DNA of 7,813 bases. Origin: an uncultured Desulfobacca sp. GTDB lineage: Bacteria > Desulfobacterota > Desulfobaccia > Desulfobaccales > Desulfobaccaceae. The notes beneath the pieces were generated by a model that saw only the letters and a program-made list of their open reading frames with translations, was not told where the DNA came from and ran no database searches. The stretch covers positions 1-7,813 of the forward strand of contig CALGOE010000050.1 of the NCBI GenBank assembly GCA_937958145.1, in the 5' to 3' direction. How positions within the stretch are numbered: position 1 is the first letter of the stretch; the number at the start of each line of letters is the position of its first letter. This document shows, in pieces, positions 7,035 to 7,813 of this stretch. The translations under genes and the position numbers were made by a program.

Positions 7035-7156
7035 TGCCAAGAGTCTCTCCTTATCATGACGAATGATTGGCATTTGGGGCCAAAGAATGGGAATCTTGCC
7101 TCGAATTTGAGATCAGGCCGACCGGGACGGGGGCGTGAACCCACGGTATGTCTACT

Positions 7157-7185
7157 ATTTTATCACAAACCAGCAACCATGGAAA
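7157..7185 (-). promoter_or_regulatory. Candidate promoter of the nitroreductase gene
   Basis: On the minus strand, TTTCCA (7185-7180) and TAAAAT (7162-7157) are separated by 17 bases; matches to consensus are four and five of six. It would give a leader of a little over 110 bases before the nitroreductase start. It lies downstream of the tRNA terminator, which makes a separate promoter necessary. Confidence 0.4.
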
Positions 7186-7222
7186 AACCCAGGGAAGGGT
7201 ACTGTGGGCAAAACCTGGAATC

Positions 7223-7263
7223 TAAAAAACCAAAAGGGGCTGGCCATCGTTGGCTAACCCCTT
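7223..7263 (-). terminator. Intrinsic terminator of the tRNA-Val gene
   Basis: Read on the minus strand, a 13-position stem (7263-7251 with 7246-7234, one G-U and one A-C mismatch) closes a TCGT/ACGA loop and is followed by TTTTGGTTTTTT. It starts nine bases after the tRNA CCA end and should separate the tRNA from the nitroreductase gene. Confidence 0.8.
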
Positions 7264-7271
7264 AATTTCTG

Positions 7272-7346
7272 TGGTAGGCACGACGAGATTTGAACTCGTG
7301 ACCTCTACCGTGTCAGGGTAGCGCTCTCCCCCTGAGCTACGTGCCT
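7272..7346 (-). tRNA. tRNA-Val (anticodon GAC)
   Basis: The minus strand folds as a complete tRNA. The acceptor stem AGGCACG/CGTGCCT (7346-7340 with 7282-7276) is perfect. The D-arm is GCTC/GAGC with a short loop AGGGGGA. The anticodon stem is CTACC/GGTAG with loop CTGACAC, giving anticodon GAC (valine, GUC/GUU codons). The variable region is AGGTC, and the T-arm ACGAG/CTCGT carries loop TTCAAAT. The discriminator is A (position 7275) and the CCA end is encoded (7274-7272). The body is 72 bases plus CCA. Confidence 0.96.
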
Positions 7347-7360
7347 AAATAACAATCTTT

Positions 7361-7389
7361 TATCTATCTTTTTTTGCCTTGGCCGTCAA
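7361..7389 (-). promoter_or_regulatory. Candidate promoter of the tRNA-Val gene
   Basis: On the minus strand, a near-consensus -35 TTGACG (7389-7384) is followed 17 bases later by a weaker -10 TAGATA (7366-7361), 14 bases before the tRNA. The leader would be only about eight bases. An A-rich spacer lies between the boxes. Confidence 0.5.
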
Positions 7390-7430
7390 GACTTTTTGCC
7401 GGTGCCAGGCAGAGAAATGCTCCCCCCTCA

Positions 7431-7455
7431 TGACGGCCCGGGCTCTTGGCCGTCA
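7431..7455 (+). repeat. Inverted repeat TGACGGCC/GGCCGTCA in the tRNA-small ORF gap
   Basis: TGACGGCC (7431-7438) and GGCCGTCA (7448-7455) form a perfect eight-base inverted repeat with a nine-base spacer. A third copy, within an 11-base direct repeat CTTGGCCGTCA, lies at 7378-7388 and overlaps the tRNA -35 box. No T-run follows, so it is not a terminator. The remaining sequence from 7390 to about 7499 shows no gene. Confidence 0.45.
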
Positions 7456-7499
7456 GGGCTGCGGCCCAGCCAAACTTGAGGCAACGAAAACAGAAAGCC

Positions 7500-7528
7500 T
7501 TGCCCCATTGCAAGCCTGATGATATTTT
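7500..7528 (+). promoter_or_regulatory. Candidate promoter of the small downstream gene
   Basis: TTGCCC (7500-7505) and an extended -10 TGA-TATTTT (-10 hexamer 7523-7528) are spaced by 17 bases. It would start transcription near 7535, about 25 bases before the ATG at 7561. The possible upstream ATG at 7519 falls inside the -10 region, which argues against that start. Confidence 0.35.
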
Positions 7529-7560
7529 ACCCGGCAACGACATCAGTGCGAGGTCAAGAG

Positions 7561-7761
7561 ATGGACGAGACCCTCAAGAACCTGGTCCAGAGCACGAAAG
7601 AACTCATGGATTACATTGATAATGCCCATGTCTTTGATAAACTGGCCGATGCCGGCTGCGGTCTGTATGACGAATACCGCTCCGATACATTTGAAGAACT
7701 CATCAATCGGGTCAAACAGGCGCTGCAGCCGTTCCTGGCTGACTGGTCCGGCGGAGTATGA
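7561..7761 (+). CDS. Small hypothetical protein, unrecognised
   Basis: The frame encodes 66 residues from the ATG at 7561, which has GAGG seven bases upstream; an earlier in-frame ATG at 7519 has no ribosome site and overlaps a candidate -10 box. I do not recognise the family. The protein is acidic and probably mostly helical, with no signal peptide or membrane segment. It has a single Cys in the central segment DAGCGLYDEYRSD, followed by an amphipathic helix FEELINRVKQAL. The codon choices resemble those of the neighbouring genes, which favours a real gene, but the short length leaves doubt. It diverges from the tRNA gene. Function is unknown. Confidence 0.6.
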   Translation: MDETLKNLVQSTKELMDYIDNAHVFDKLADAGCGLYDEYRSDTFEELINRVKQALQPFLADWSGGV

Positions 7762-7813
7762 GGGGGTGTTGATAAATCCTTTTCCCTGGCCAACGTTGGG
7801 AGCAAAACCCTTG

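Noticed and set aside
6981..7265. 94-codon plus-strand frame over the nitroreductase start and the tRNA terminator
   Set aside because: It overlaps the nitroreductase 5' end, its promoter and the tRNA terminator on the other strand, and its translation looks like noncoding sequence.
7272..7346. tRNA-Val as an integration site for a mobile element
   Set aside because: I found no second copy of the tRNA 3' end, no integrase and no change in gene character in the window.
7519..7560. Longer start for the small downstream gene at 7519
   Set aside because: There is no ribosome site before it and it overlaps a candidate -10 box; the ATG at 7561 has GAGG at good spacing.
7790..7799. Ten-base palindrome CCAACGTTGG near the right edge
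   Set aside because: It is too short and has no flanking T-run or partner site in view, so no role can be supported.

Overview
The window carries the end of a Wood-Ljungdahl (reductive acetyl-CoA) operon, followed by three unrelated short units. The operon reads on the + strand: the last 72 codons of a carbon monoxide dehydrogenase gene (cooS/acsA), acetyl-CoA synthase (acsB), the large subunit of the corrinoid iron-sulfur protein (acsC) and a methyltetrahydrofolate:corrinoid protein methyltransferase (acsE-like). It ends at a clear intrinsic terminator near 5085-5114. Downstream are a patatin-like lipoprotein gene (+), a convergent nitroreductase gene (-), a tRNA-Val(GAC) gene (-) with its own promoter and terminator, and a divergent small unrecognised gene (+).

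The gene content indicates a strict anaerobe that makes or breaks down acetyl-CoA through the carbonyl branch. GC-rich protein-coding DNA, good Shine-Dalgarno sequences, sigma70-like promoters, an outer-membrane-type lipoprotein and a bacterial 740-residue ACS with its N-terminal domain suggest a Gram-negative bacterium. A Desulfobacterota acetate oxidiser or autotroph (for example a Desulfobacca-like lineage) is my best guess. This is inferred from style and gene order; I could not run a database search.

How the genes work together: the methyltransferase moves the methyl group of methyl-tetrahydrofolate to the cobalt of the corrinoid iron-sulfur protein, which delivers it to the A-cluster of ACS. 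CODH supplies CO from CO2, and ACS joins methyl, CO and CoA into acetyl-CoA. An acetate oxidiser runs the same steps backwards. The small corrinoid-protein subunit (acsD) is missing from its usual place between acsC and acsE and must lie outside the window if the pathway is complete.

Every gap inside the operon holds a GC-rich hairpin without a U-tract. The acsB-acsC gap also holds a possible terminator and a possible internal promoter in an AT-rich island. I see no mobile element, CRISPR array or clearly new system. The points most worth a second look are the unusual extra cysteines beside the ACS A-cluster, the layout of the operon gaps and the methyltransferase insert.
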